From contig DATKPQ010000057.1 in the NCBI GenBank assembly GCA_035523995.1, positions 1-64,000 of the forward strand: 64,000 nucleotides of DNA. The letters run 5' to 3'. The translations under genes were made by a program, and so were the position numbers. Position 1 is the first letter of the stretch; every line of letters begins with the position of its first letter. This document shows positions 1 through 7,555 of the stretch, one piece after another. The notes beneath the pieces are model-generated. The model ran no database searches. It saw only the letters and a list, made by a program, of their open reading frames with translations, and was not told the DNA's origin. The DNA comes from JASHVB01 sp035523995 (lineage in GTDB: Bacteria > Pseudomonadota > Alphaproteobacteria > Acetobacterales > Acetobacteraceae).

Positions 1-497
1 CGTCGCAGGTGGGCGACGTCATCACCATCGTGGTCAACATGAACGACGCGGCGACGCTGAACAACGTCACGTCCACCACGCGCGCCAGCGGCGAGTCAGC
101 CGGCGTGCCGAACTTCTTCGGCATGGAAACCCTGCTGCCGAAGGCGATCGCCGATCCGTCGAAATTGCTGTCGGTCAGCAGCGGCAACAACAATACCGGG
201 ACGGGGCAGATCAAACGCAACGAGGCGGTGACGCTGTCGCTCGCCGGCGTGGTGACGCAGGTGCTGCCGAACGGCAACCTGGTGATTGCGGCGCGGCAGC
301 AGATCCGGGTGAACGACGAACTGCGCGAAGTGGCGGTAACCGGTGTGATCCGCCCGGAGGACATCACCTCCGAGAACACGGTACAGAGCAATCAGATCGC
401 CGAGGCGAGGATCGCATATGGTGGACGCGGGCAACTGACCGACATCCAGACGCCGCGCTGGGGCCAGCAGGTGATGGACATCCTGCTGCCGTTCTAG
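1..497 (+). CDS. flgH: Flagellar L-ring protein FlgH, C-terminal part (truncated by window start)
   Basis: FlgH is the outer-membrane lipoprotein that builds the L-ring bushing around the flagellar rod. The reading frame is open from the first bases, so the signal peptide and lipobox lie outside the window. About 165 residues remain. They include the family blocks SQVGDVITIVV, GVVTQVLPNGNLVI, GVIRPEDI and the ending MDILLPF, all typical of the FlgH beta-rich C-terminus. The next flagellar genes (fliX, flgI) follow after dksA. This spread order, with flgH separated from flgI, is known from Caulobacter-type alphaproteobacteria rather than from enterics, where flgH and flgI are adjacent. Identification is secure; only the 5' end is missing. 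Confidence 0.95.
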   Translation, partial: SQVGDVITIVVNMNDAATLNNVTSTTRASGESAGVPNFFGMETLLPKAIADPSKLLSVSSGNNNTGTGQIKRNEAVTLSLAGVVTQVLPNGNLVIAARQQIRVNDELREVAVTGVIRPEDITSENTVQSNQIAEARIAYGGRGQLTDIQTPRWGQQVMDILLPF

Positions 498-1055
498 ATC
501 TTCATGCGCGCTCGTTCGTTGGCGGCGACCGGCAATGTTCGCAGGCCGGTGCCCTGGTGCATGCCCTGTACTGTGCGATCTGCACCGGACCACCGATTCG
601 CCGACGAGGCCTTGCAGCATCGAGCCTGACACCGGTCGCGACGAGACCGCGGGCGACGTTCGGGTGCTGCGGGTCTATGGCCCCGGGCAGGACCGGCGCG
701 GGTTCCGCCCGCCTCTCTAGCCGCCGCGCTGCGCTCCTCGGCCTGTTGGTGCCCTGGTACGTCCCCCTGCTCGGCATTGTAGCCGTGGCCTAGAATGCCC
801 GTCAGGGGAAAATCTCAGGTCCGGGATTGCGGTTGAGGCTGGGACGAACGACGTTCGTCGAATGCCGCGGCGCACGACGCAGCGTCGGCTCAATTCAAGC
901 ACTCACCACAAGGCACGACGACTGATTTCCCGCATCAGCGCCGTTGGTTAGTTCGGCTACGCATTCTTCGCGCCTGCGTGTTGTGAAGCAATCTGACCGC
1001 CGAGACGCGCATCAAATAAGGCGGTCGCGGGCAACTCCGCCGCAGCAGAGCCACA
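498..1055. other. Intergenic region between flgH and dksA, no gene recognised
   Basis: About 560 bases without a convincing gene. Short open frames on both strands are Arg/Pro-rich and have no family resemblance or good ribosome-binding site, as expected by chance at high GC. A perfect 7-bp inverted repeat, GACGAAC-GAC-GTTCGTC, lies at 843-859. I see no tRNA. The space may hold the flgH transcript end and the dksA terminator, but no U-tract is visible. Confidence 0.5.
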
Positions 1056-1472
1056 TTAATCGTCGCGGTGCACGCGCTCCATCCGCTCGTGACGTTCCTG
1101 CGCCTCGATCGACAGTGTGGCGATCGGGCGAGCCTCCAGCCGGCGAATGCCGATCGGCTCGCCAGTCTCCTCGCAATAGCCGTAGCTGCCGTTGTCCACC
1201 CGTTGCAGCGCCTGGTCGATCTTGGAAACCAGCTTGCGCGCCCGGTCTCTGGTGCGCAATTCAAGCGCCCGGTCGGTCTCCACACTGGCGCGGTCGGTGA
1301 TGTCGGCTTCGTGGATGCCACCCTCGGACAGGCTGGCCAGGGTGCCGTCGGCTTCCTTCAGCAGGTCCGTCCGCCAGCGCAGCAACTTCTGGCGGAAGTA
1401 CTCAAGCTGAATAGGGTTCATAAACTCTTCGTCGTCGGTCGGCCGATAATCCGGCGGCAGCGTCACCATCAT
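1056..1472 (-). CDS. dksA: RNA polymerase-binding transcription factor DksA (single-cysteine type)
   Basis: DksA binds the RNA polymerase secondary channel and works with ppGpp in the stringent response. The 138-residue product has a coiled-coil N-terminal half, the acidic tip region, and the C-terminal globular block YGYCEETGEPIGIRRLEARP. In E. coli DksA four cysteines hold zinc. Here only C100 remains; the others are T103, S121 and A124, so zinc cannot be held in the usual way. Such cysteine-poor DksA proteins are known in alphaproteobacteria. The start is the double ATG at 1472/1469; the open frame extends upstream but the extension is Arg-rich and non-conserved. It lies between flgH and fliX on the opposite strand to flgH. 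Confidence 0.93.
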   Translation of the reverse strand: MMVTLPPDYRPTDDEEFMNPIQLEYFRQKLLRWRTDLLKEADGTLASLSEGGIHEADITDRASVETDRALELRTRDRARKLVSKIDQALQRVDNGSYGYCEETGEPIGIRRLEARPIATLSIEAQERHERMERVHRDD

Positions 1473-1667
1473 GTCGTTGCAGTTCCCACGCCTCTCGTCC
1501 CGCCGTCTTGCCGCGGCACGGTTCCCGCCCATTCCGGATCGTGAACGCGCCGGCTTATAGCGGCGCGGTTTTAACGCGCGCAAGGGTGTAGGCCCCAAGA
1601 GTCAAGGATTTGCAACGAAGTGCCGCGTCCGGCTGTCAAGGGTAGGACATCAAGCGCAGGCGGGGCG

Positions 1668-2093
1668 TCAGCCGGCCGCCGTCGCCCTCCCGCGCGCCAG
1701 CTCGATGCGTGCCCGCAGCACCACATGATCGACCGCGGCGGCCAGCCCGGGATCGGCCGCGATCGGTACATCTTTGCTTAGCTCGCTGATTTCATTGAGC
1801 ACGGAGGCCGCATCACCGTCCCCCAACAATACCCGTTGCAGCCGCGCCAGCGCAGCCAACAGCACCTGGCCCCGGCGATGGGCCGCACGGTCGCGCTCCG
1901 GCGCCCCCTCAACCTGCTGCAAGGCAAGCAACGACTCGAGTGCCACCGGCGCGGCCGCACCCGCCCCGGTGGACCGCGCGCCCTCCGGTGCCGGCTCAGA
2001 AGGCGGTAGAAAAGCGGCGCCGCCGGTCGTGCCGGCCGGGCGTGTTCCCAGACGAGATGGCGGCTGTGCCCCAACCCGATCGATGGCCGTCAT
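1668..2093 (-). CDS. fliX: Flagellar assembly regulator FliX
   Basis: FliX is an alphaproteobacterial trans-acting factor that links completion of early flagellar structures to the sigma54 activator FlbD, so that rod and ring genes are expressed on time. The 141-residue product has a low-complexity Pro/Ala N-terminus (about residues 1-50). A conserved helical C-terminal half follows, with ALESLLALQQVEG, a charged RDRAAHRRGQVLL segment, and ADPGLAAAVDHVVLRARIEL. The ATG at 2093 is preceded by AAGGAA. It is transcribed divergently from flgI, the arrangement known from Caulobacter, which strengthens a call that rests on weak primary sequence conservation. Confidence 0.82.
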   Translation of the reverse strand: MTAIDRVGAQPPSRLGTRPAGTTGGAAFLPPSEPAPEGARSTGAGAAAPVALESLLALQQVEGAPERDRAAHRRGQVLLAALARLQRVLLGDGDAASVLNEISELSKDVPIAADPGLAAAVDHVVLRARIELARGRATAAG

Positions 2094-2126
2094 GCCCTCG
2101 GTTCCTTCTTCCGGTCATCGTCTGCC

Positions 2127-2147
2127 GCCCGGCAGCTCCTGCCGGGC
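2127..2147. promoter_or_regulatory. Perfect 9-bp inverted repeat in the fliX-flgI divergent region
   Basis: GCCCGGCAG-CTC-CTGCCGGGC forms a perfect dyad with a 3-base centre, located 40 bases upstream of the -24 element of the putative flgI sigma54 promoter. Position and symmetry suit an enhancer for a sigma54 activator such as FlbD, or a binding site shared with fliX. Function is inferred; a hairpin in the fliX 5' leader is the alternative. Confidence 0.4.
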
Positions 2148-2186
2148 CAAGCTGCCGCACACTCCGCGCCGCCGCGTCGCACGTGC

Positions 2187-2201
2187 TGGCATGGTGTTTG
2201 C
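2187..2201 (+). promoter_or_regulatory. Putative sigma54 (RpoN) promoter of flgI
   Basis: TGGCATGGTGTTTGC matches the -24/-12 consensus TGGCAC-N5-TTGC with one mismatch, and has the obligatory GG-N10-GC spacing. Transcription would start near 2213, about 40 bases before the flgI GTG. Rod and ring genes are sigma54-dependent in Caulobacter-type flagellar hierarchies, so the site fits its gene. Confidence 0.7.
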
Positions 2202-2253
2202 GCTAGCAGCCCTGCCGCCACTCTGACGGCAAAACCTTATCGAGCAGTTACCC

Positions 2254-3357
2254 GTGCGCCAGATCCTGCGCCTCGTCGTCGTCTCCCTGCTGATGCTTGG
2301 CGTCGCCGCCGCGGCGCAGGCGCAGGTGCGCATCAAGGACATCGTGGACGTCCAGGGCGTGCGGGAAAACCAGCTCGTTGGCTACGGCCTGGTGGTGGGG
2401 TTGAACGGCACCGGCGACAAGCTGAACGACAACATCTTCACCCTGGAATCGCTGGTCGGCATGCTGGAACGGCTGGGCGTGAATACCCGCGACCAGATCG
2501 CCAATCTCAGCACCAAGGACATCGCGGCCGTGATGGTGACCGGCGAACTGCCGCCCTTCGCCCGCAACGGCAGCCGGCTGGACGTGACGGTCTCGGCCCT
2601 GGGTGATGCCACCAACCTGACGGGCGGCGTATTGCTGGTCACGCCGATGCTGGCCGCGGACGGCGAGGTGTATGCCGTGGCCCAGGGCGCGCTCGCGACC
2701 GGCGCGATTTCGGCGCAGGGCGCGGCGGCGTCTGTGACGCGCGGGGTGCCGACCTCCGGCCGCATCGCCAACGGCGCGACGGTGGAACGCGAAATCCCCT
2801 ATGAGTTTGCCAACGCCAAGGTGCTGCATCTGGGCCTGCGCAACGCCGATCTTACCACCGCGCGCCGGATTGCAGCGGCGATCAACGTCGCGGTCGGCCC
2901 GATCAGCCATGCACTGGATCCGCGGACGGTGGAAATCGACCTGAACGGCCGTGACCCGGTCGAGACGCTCGCCGCGGTCGAGGACCTGCGCGTGCAGCCG
3001 GACAGCCCCGCCGTTGTGGTGATCGACGAAGCGAGCGGCACGGTGGTGATGGGCGCCAATGTGCGGATCAGCACAGTGGCGATCGCGCAGGGCAACCTGA
3101 CCATCCGTGTGACCGAGACGCCGCAGGTGAGCCAGCCGGGGCCGTTCGCCAACGGCACCACCACCACGGTGCCGCGCACGCAGATCCAGATCGACGACCA
3201 GCACGACCGCAAGCTGGGGATTCTGACGGCCGGGGTGACGTTGCGCGACCTGGTGGCGAGCCTGAATGCCATGGGCGTGGGCCCGCGCGACCTGATCAGC
3301 ATTCTGCAATCGATCAAGGCCGCCGGCGCGTTGCAGGCGGAATTGGAGGTGCGCTGA
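2254..3357 (+). CDS. flgI: Flagellar P-ring protein FlgI
   Basis: FlgI forms the periplasmic P-ring around the flagellar distal rod in the peptidoglycan layer. The 367-residue product is normal length. It begins with a Sec signal peptide (MRQILRLVVVSLLMLG then AQAQ) and continues with the family landmarks IKDIVDVQGVRENQLVGYGLVVGLNGTGDK, here positions 30-60, and VVIDEASGTVVMGANVRI. It ends in DLISILQSIKAAGALQAELEVR. The start is GTG at 2254. A probable sigma54 promoter lies upstream. The stop codon overlaps the ATG of the next gene (TGATG), so flgI, flgJ and the FlgN-like gene are translationally coupled. Confidence 0.97.
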   Translation: MRQILRLVVVSLLMLGVAAAAQAQVRIKDIVDVQGVRENQLVGYGLVVGLNGTGDKLNDNIFTLESLVGMLERLGVNTRDQIANLSTKDIAAVMVTGELPPFARNGSRLDVTVSALGDATNLTGGVLLVTPMLAADGEVYAVAQGALATGAISAQGAAASVTRGVPTSGRIANGATVEREIPYEFANAKVLHLGLRNADLTTARRIAAAINVAVGPISHALDPRTVEIDLNGRDPVETLAAVEDLRVQPDSPAVVVIDEASGTVVMGANVRISTVAIAQGNLTIRVTETPQVSQPGPFANGTTTTVPRTQIQIDDQHDRKLGILTAGVTLRDLVASLNAMGVGPRDLISILQSIKAAGALQAELEVR

Positions 3358-3683
3358 TGGATCTGTCCGCCGCCGCCAATGCCGCGACCGCCGCCGGCGT
3401 GCCTCCGGCGCAGGTGGCAAAGTTGCGCCAGGCAGCGCAGGATTTCGAGGCGATGGCGCTGGGTCAGTTGCTGCAGCCGATGTTTGCCACGGTGGACATG
3501 GCGCACAGCGCGTTCGGGGGCGGTGCGGCGGAGGCAACGATCCAGCCGATGCTCGTGGATGCGCTGGGGAAGAACATCGCGGCGCATGGCGGGCTGGGTC
3601 TCGCCGGGCCGGTGTTCGAAACCATGCTGCGCAGCCAGGAAGCCGCCAACGGCACCGCGGCGAGGGCGAGGGCGAGGCGATGA
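3357..3683 (+). CDS. flgJ: Rod-binding protein, FlgJ N-terminal domain type (CheL-like)
   Basis: This 108-residue protein corresponds to the N-terminal rod-binding domain of FlgJ, the rod cap scaffold. It carries the typical KLRQAAQDFEAMALGQLLQPMF helix and the GGGAAEATIQPMLVDALG segment. The muramidase domain fused to it in enterics is absent, which is usual in alphaproteobacteria, where the short form has been called CheL. The peptidoglycan-cutting enzyme must then be encoded elsewhere. It overlaps flgI by one base and the next gene by four (ATGA), so the three genes form one tightly coupled operon. Confidence 0.88.
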   Translation: MDLSAAANAATAAGVPPAQVAKLRQAAQDFEAMALGQLLQPMFATVDMAHSAFGGGAAEATIQPMLVDALGKNIAAHGGLGLAGPVFETMLRSQEAANGTAARARARR

Positions 3684-4048
3684 TGCAGGACCCGATCGAG
3701 GCGGCAGAGCACTTGGCTGCGGTGCTGAAACGCGAGAACGCGGCGCTGGCGGCCATGGATCTGCGCGGCGCGGCGGCGATGCTGACGGAGAAGCAGGCCG
3801 CCGCGGCCGATTTGCTTGCGGCGCTGGCGGGAGGAGCCGCACCCTCGCCGCTGCATGCGAGGCTGCTGCGCGACCTTGCGGGCGAGAACAGGCGCCATCT
3901 GGAACATGCGATCGCCGTGCAGGGGCGGGTGATCGGGCTGATCGCACGCGCGCTGCGTAGCGCCGCGCCACCGGCGCCACGCTATGGCGCGACAGGGGCG
4001 ATGGCGGCCGGACGGGCGGCGCCGGTGGCGCTGTTGGCGCGGGTGTGA
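3680..4048 (+). CDS. Small helical flagellar protein, FlgN/FlbY-like
   Basis: A 122-residue, mostly helical and Ala-rich product encoded as the third gene of the flgI operon, overlapping flgJ by ATGA. The N-terminal half (EAAEHLAAVLKRENAALAAMDLRGAAAMLTEKQAAAADLL) has the heptad look of FlgN, the export chaperone for hook-filament junction proteins. The position matches the gene called flbY in Caulobacter. Primary sequence is too simple to decide between the two names. A cytoplasmic chaperone role is inferred from location and helical character only. Confidence 0.6.
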   Translation: MMQDPIEAAEHLAAVLKRENAALAAMDLRGAAAMLTEKQAAAADLLAALAGGAAPSPLHARLLRDLAGENRRHLEHAIAVQGRVIGLIARALRSAAPPAPRYGATGAMAAGRAAPVALLARV

Positions 4049-4057
4049 GGGACAGCG

Positions 4058-4216
4058 GTGCCGTGGGAGCCACCCAAGGAGGTCCCCCCCGAGGTTCTCG
4101 AGGCGGAAGACCGTGCCCGCGAAGCGCAGAGAAGGCCCGAGAGGAGGCCAAGCGCCGCCGCTGACGGGGCTCGCCCGGCACCTTACGTCGTCCGGCCAAT
4201 CCTGCCGGCCCGGTAA
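4058..4216 (+). CDS. Possible small protein of 52 residues between the flgI operon and fliL
   Basis: A GTG-started frame follows the FlgN-like stop after 9 bases, with GAGGGA placed 5 bases before the start. The product begins VPWEPPKEVPPEVLEAED and is rich in Pro, Arg and Glu with no membrane segment. Its TAA overlaps the first half-site of the CtrA-like box. I do not recognise a family. It may be a real small fourth gene of the operon or a chance frame. Confidence 0.3.
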   Translation: MPWEPPKEVPPEVLEAEDRAREAQRRPERRPSAAADGARPAPYVVRPILPAR

Positions 4217-4229
4217 AGTCTTCTTTAAC
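4214..4229 (+). promoter_or_regulatory. CtrA-like box upstream of fliL
   Basis: TAAA-N7-TTAAC differs by one base from the CtrA consensus TTAA-N7-TTAAC and sits 37 bases before the fliL ATG, a position compatible with a CtrA-activated promoter. fliL-fliM is a known CtrA-controlled early flagellar operon in Caulobacter. Function is inferred from the motif and the gene it precedes. Confidence 0.5.
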
Positions 4230-4265
4230 GTCTGGCTGCCAATCTGTCCCCGTGAAGGACAGGAC

Positions 4266-4778
4266 ATGAACGCGGCCACGGCAACCCCTGACAAAACGGA
4301 GACGGAAAACGAAGCCGCCCCGCCGATGCCATCGGGCCGGCGCAAGCTGCTATTGCTGGCCGGTCCGTTGGCGCTGGCCGGCTTGCTGGCCGGCCTGTGG
4401 TTCAGCGGGATGCTGCCGCGCTGGCTCGGGCTGTCCCATCCGCACGCGACCGAAGCCCAGGCCGCCACCCCGCAGCCAATTTATATCGATCTGCCGGAGA
4501 TGATCGCCAACCTCAACGGCAATCCGCGCCGCCCCAGCTATATCAAACTCGACGCGCGCATTGAGGTCGCCAGCCAGCAAGACGCCGACCGCATCCGCCA
4601 GGCCATGCCGCGCCTCCAGGACTTGTTCCTGACCTATATGCGGGAAATGCGCCCTGACGAACTGCGCGGCTCCGCCGGTCTCTACCGCCTGCGCGAGGAA
4701 CTCATCGCCCGTGCCGATGCGGCGGCGGCGCCGGTGCGCATTACCGACGTGTTGTTCACCCAGATGCTGATCCAGTGA
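4266..4778 (+). CDS. fliL: Flagellar basal body-associated protein FliL
   Basis: FliL is a single-pass inner-membrane protein that surrounds the stator and supports motor torque. The 170-residue product has a cytoplasmic N-terminus of about 30 residues. One transmembrane segment follows at about residues 28-48 (LLLLAGPLALAGLLAGLWFSG), then a periplasmic SPFH-like domain with YIDLPEMIANLNGNPRRPSYIKLDARIEV. It ends in RITDVLFTQMLIQ, the usual FliL ending. The ATG at 4266 follows an AGGACAGGA ribosome-binding site. fliM begins 21 bases after its stop, so both are one operon, probably started from the CtrA-like box. Confidence 0.92.
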   Translation: MNAATATPDKTETENEAAPPMPSGRRKLLLLAGPLALAGLLAGLWFSGMLPRWLGLSHPHATEAQAATPQPIYIDLPEMIANLNGNPRRPSYIKLDARIEVASQQDADRIRQAMPRLQDLFLTYMREMRPDELRGSAGLYRLREELIARADAAAAPVRITDVLFTQMLIQ

Positions 4779-4799
4779 CGGCCCTGACAGGACCCCACC

Positions 4800-5861
4800 A
4801 TGAGCGGAGCTGAAACCCAGCAATCCGACGAAGACCTGGCCGCCAGCTGGGGCGCCGACACCGACGACGCCGAGGCGCCGCATGGCCCGCCTGCCCAGCC
4901 CGCGCGCGTGCTCAACCAAGCGGAAATCGACAGCCTGCTCGGCTTCGACGAAGGTTCCGGGGGGGGCGAGCAACGCACCGGGATGCAGAAGATCATCAAC
5001 TCCGGCCTCGTGTCCTACGAGCGCCTGCCGATGCTGGAGATCGTGTTCGACCGGCTGGTACGCATCATGTCCACGTCATTGCGCAACTTCACCTCCGACA
5101 ACGTGGAAGTGGGCATCGACAATATCCTGTCGCTGCGGTTCGGCGATTACCTGAACTCCATCCCGCTGCCCGCGATGCTGGCCGTGTTCAAGGCCGAGGA
5201 ATGGGACAATTACGGCCTGATGGTGGTGGATAGCGCGATGATCTACTCGATCGTCGACGTATTGCTCGGCGGCCGTCGCGGCACTGCGGCGATGCGTATC
5301 GAAGGCCGCCCATATACCACGATCGAACGCACGCTGGTGGAGCGGCTGATCCAGGTGGTGCTGGCGGATCTGTCGGCAAGCTTCGACCCGCTGTGCCCGG
5401 TTACCTTCCGCTTCGAGCGGCTGGAGGTGAACCCTCGGTTTGCCACGATCAACCGGCTGTCAAACGCCGCCGTGCTGGCGCGGCTACGCATCGATATGGA
5501 GGATCGCGGCGGGCGGCTGGAGTTGCTGCTGCCCTACGCCACCCTGGAACCGGTGCGCGAACTGCTGCTGCAGCAGTTCATGGGGGAAAAGTTCGGCCGG
5601 GATTCGATCTGGGAGACCCACCTGGCCGAGGAACTGTGGAACACCGAAGTGGAACTGGAGGTCGTGCTGGACGAGCAAGTGATGCGGCTGGCAGACGTCG
5701 TGTCCCTGGTGCCGGGGGATCGGATTCTGCTGAACACCGCCCCTGGCGCGATGGTGCAACTTCGTTGCGGAACAGTTCCATTATTCGAGGGCCGCGTCGG
5801 GCGCCGCAAAAGCCGGGTCGCGGTGCGGATCGAACATGACATCGCGCGGCCGCAACGATAG
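4800..5861 (+). CDS. fliM: Flagellar motor switch protein FliM
   Basis: FliM is the middle part of the C-ring; it binds phospho-CheY and switches rotation direction. The 353-residue product carries the N-terminal CheY-binding helix LNQAEIDSLLGF (about residues 38-49). The CheC-like middle domain follows (ERLPMLEIVFDRLVRIMSTSLRNFTSDNVEVGI). The C-terminal SpoA domain (about 270-345) contains ELEVVLDEQVMRLADVVSLVPGDRILL. Length is normal. fliN is not encoded downstream; the next gene is on the other strand and unrelated, so the operon ends here. Confidence 0.96.
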   Translation: MSGAETQQSDEDLAASWGADTDDAEAPHGPPAQPARVLNQAEIDSLLGFDEGSGGGEQRTGMQKIINSGLVSYERLPMLEIVFDRLVRIMSTSLRNFTSDNVEVGIDNILSLRFGDYLNSIPLPAMLAVFKAEEWDNYGLMVVDSAMIYSIVDVLLGGRRGTAAMRIEGRPYTTIERTLVERLIQVVLADLSASFDPLCPVTFRFERLEVNPRFATINRLSNAAVLARLRIDMEDRGGRLELLLPYATLEPVRELLLQQFMGEKFGRDSIWETHLAEELWNTEVELEVVLDEQVMRLADVVSLVPGDRILLNTAPGAMVQLRCGTVPLFEGRVGRRKSRVAVRIEHDIARPQR

Positions 5862-6023
5862 CCGCATTGCTCCGGGCTCCGGTCCGCAGCAATCGCATGC
5901 GTGCCATCCGCTGCCGTATCGGACGCATTCGCGGTTGCCTGCCGCCTTGCTTGCGCGGGGTTAGAACCGAGGCATCAGCGATGTCGTTGATCGGGAGCCC
6001 GGCAAGCTTCATCCCATCCAGCA

Positions 6024-7343
6024 TCACTTGCCCGGCTCTGCCGGCCGATGCGGCGGAAGGTCCATGCTCCAGTCGTGCGGCCAAATGCGTAGCTTGTAGG
6101 TCGGATCATGCCGCCATGCGGTGACCTCGTGTTGCCAGTCCGCGCCCTGCGCGAAAAACACCGGGACGTGGAAGTAATCGATCCATCCCGCATGAAGCAG
6201 CAAAACAACAAGACCGATCGGGAGCAACCGGGCAGGAAACCTGGTGGAGACGGCAAGGCCTAACAGACTCAACGAAAGCAGCACGGCAGGCGCGAAGACA
6301 TATCGTCCTCCCAGCCAGATCAGCAGGTTCAACGGCTGGCCCAGGGTGAGCGCAAACGAATAGCTGCAAACCGCCAGCGTGCAGCCCCCAGCGTACAACC
6401 ACAGGGATGCACGATCGCCCAGCCGGCAAAGGACGAAGCCCAGCGCACCGATGCCCAACGCGCCGGCCAGGATGACCAGGACGGGGACGTCGCCTTTGGC
6501 AAACGATTGCAAATCTGCCGCGGCCAGAGGCTGCGTCAGGCCGAGTCCTGCCAGGGGCAGGATAACGTTCTGGACTCCGATCACGGCCAACAACAACGGC
6601 AGTCCAATACCGATACTCCGGGCCGGCTCGGGATGCGTGAGCGTGATCACCGCCTGTGCAAACGTTGGAATGCCGAGCAATATTGTCTGGATCAGGCGTG
6701 GCCACGACCGTTCCAGCCAGGCGCGGAGCAAGAACAATGGCGCCAAGGTCCCGCTCACGGGTCCCGCCAGGGGCGCCACGACAAGGATTGCGCCGCGCAG
6801 CCTCCCAATCCAGCCGCCACGAATGTCGGCCGCCAGGATAAGACCCACACACAGCGCCAGGTGGAATTGGCTGGTAATGGAATTGAGCCAGACCTCCGCG
6901 TCGCCAGGCGGAACGAGCAAGCAAAGCAGCGCCACGGCAAGCGCCGGCCATCGTCCAAGCCAGTGAATTCGGCTGGTCGCCAGAACGACGGCGGGAAGGG
7001 CCTGGAACACAAGCGCGATGCCAATGGTGACCAGCGGAGCTTCCGCCAGAGGAACGGCGTGGGCGGCAAGCACTGTCGCCGAACTGGCAACGATATTGAG
7101 GTAGCCGGTGTGGATGGTGAAAAGGGCTTCAGACCAGGGCTTGGTCCAGGCCGCGTGGAAATAGACCACCCCCTCTTCGGCCCAGAAGCGACCGTGCAGC
7201 AGGACCGCCGGAATGCGCACAAGAACGAGGACCACGAAGAGGACAACCAGCACGACCCGGATCCAGGCGGCACACTCAGCCCGGCTGGATTCCTCGTTCG
7301 AAAGCAGTCGTACGCCGCTGGTGAGCAAGGCGGACTCTTTCAT
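6024..7343 (-). CDS. Multi-pass membrane protein, possible GT-C-type glycosyltransferase
   Basis: A 439-residue integral membrane protein with about ten hydrophobic segments. The first transmembrane helix (about residues 25-45) is followed at once by an extracytoplasmic loop containing RFWAEEGVVYF. An acidic motif after the first helix is the hallmark position of GT-C glycosyltransferases that use polyprenyl-linked sugars, which is why I suggest that fold. No named family is recognised. The ATG at 7343 has GAGG 8 bases upstream; the longer open frame upstream is Arg-rich and not membrane-like. It is convergent with fliM and divergent from an MFS gene, without other sugar genes nearby, so its substrate is unknown. 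Confidence 0.55.
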   Translation of the reverse strand: MKESALLTSGVRLLSNEESSRAECAAWIRVVLVVLFVVLVLVRIPAVLLHGRFWAEEGVVYFHAAWTKPWSEALFTIHTGYLNIVASSATVLAAHAVPLAEAPLVTIGIALVFQALPAVVLATSRIHWLGRWPALAVALLCLLVPPGDAEVWLNSITSQFHLALCVGLILAADIRGGWIGRLRGAILVVAPLAGPVSGTLAPLFLLRAWLERSWPRLIQTILLGIPTFAQAVITLTHPEPARSIGIGLPLLLAVIGVQNVILPLAGLGLTQPLAAADLQSFAKGDVPVLVILAGALGIGALGFVLCRLGDRASLWLYAGGCTLAVCSYSFALTLGQPLNLLIWLGGRYVFAPAVLLSLSLLGLAVSTRFPARLLPIGLVVLLLHAGWIDYFHVPVFFAQGADWQHEVTAWRHDPTYKLRIWPHDWSMDLPPHRPAEPGK

Positions 7344-7555
7344 CGGTGCAGCCTCAACGGGCCCTCGCGGCGTTGCCGCTCTCGGCACGTGCGATCCCGG
7401 GCGATCGCTGGCCGTCCTACGCCGCCGCGCTGGCACACGCTCCACCTCCGCAGCAAGGCAGCCCCACCGCGTACGCGGGTTGACGCGATTCCAGCGCCAT
7501 CGCATCCCCCGCCGGTTCAATAGCGCCCAGCGCAATCAGCGGAGGACTATCCCGG

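Noticed and set aside
502..793. Overlapping open frames on both strands in the flgH-dksA gap
   Set aside because: Arg/Pro-rich, no start signal, no motif; expected from high GC.
2248..3756. A 502-codon open frame antisense to flgI
   Set aside because: A GC-rich shadow of flgI; composition is His/Arg-rich and has no family features.
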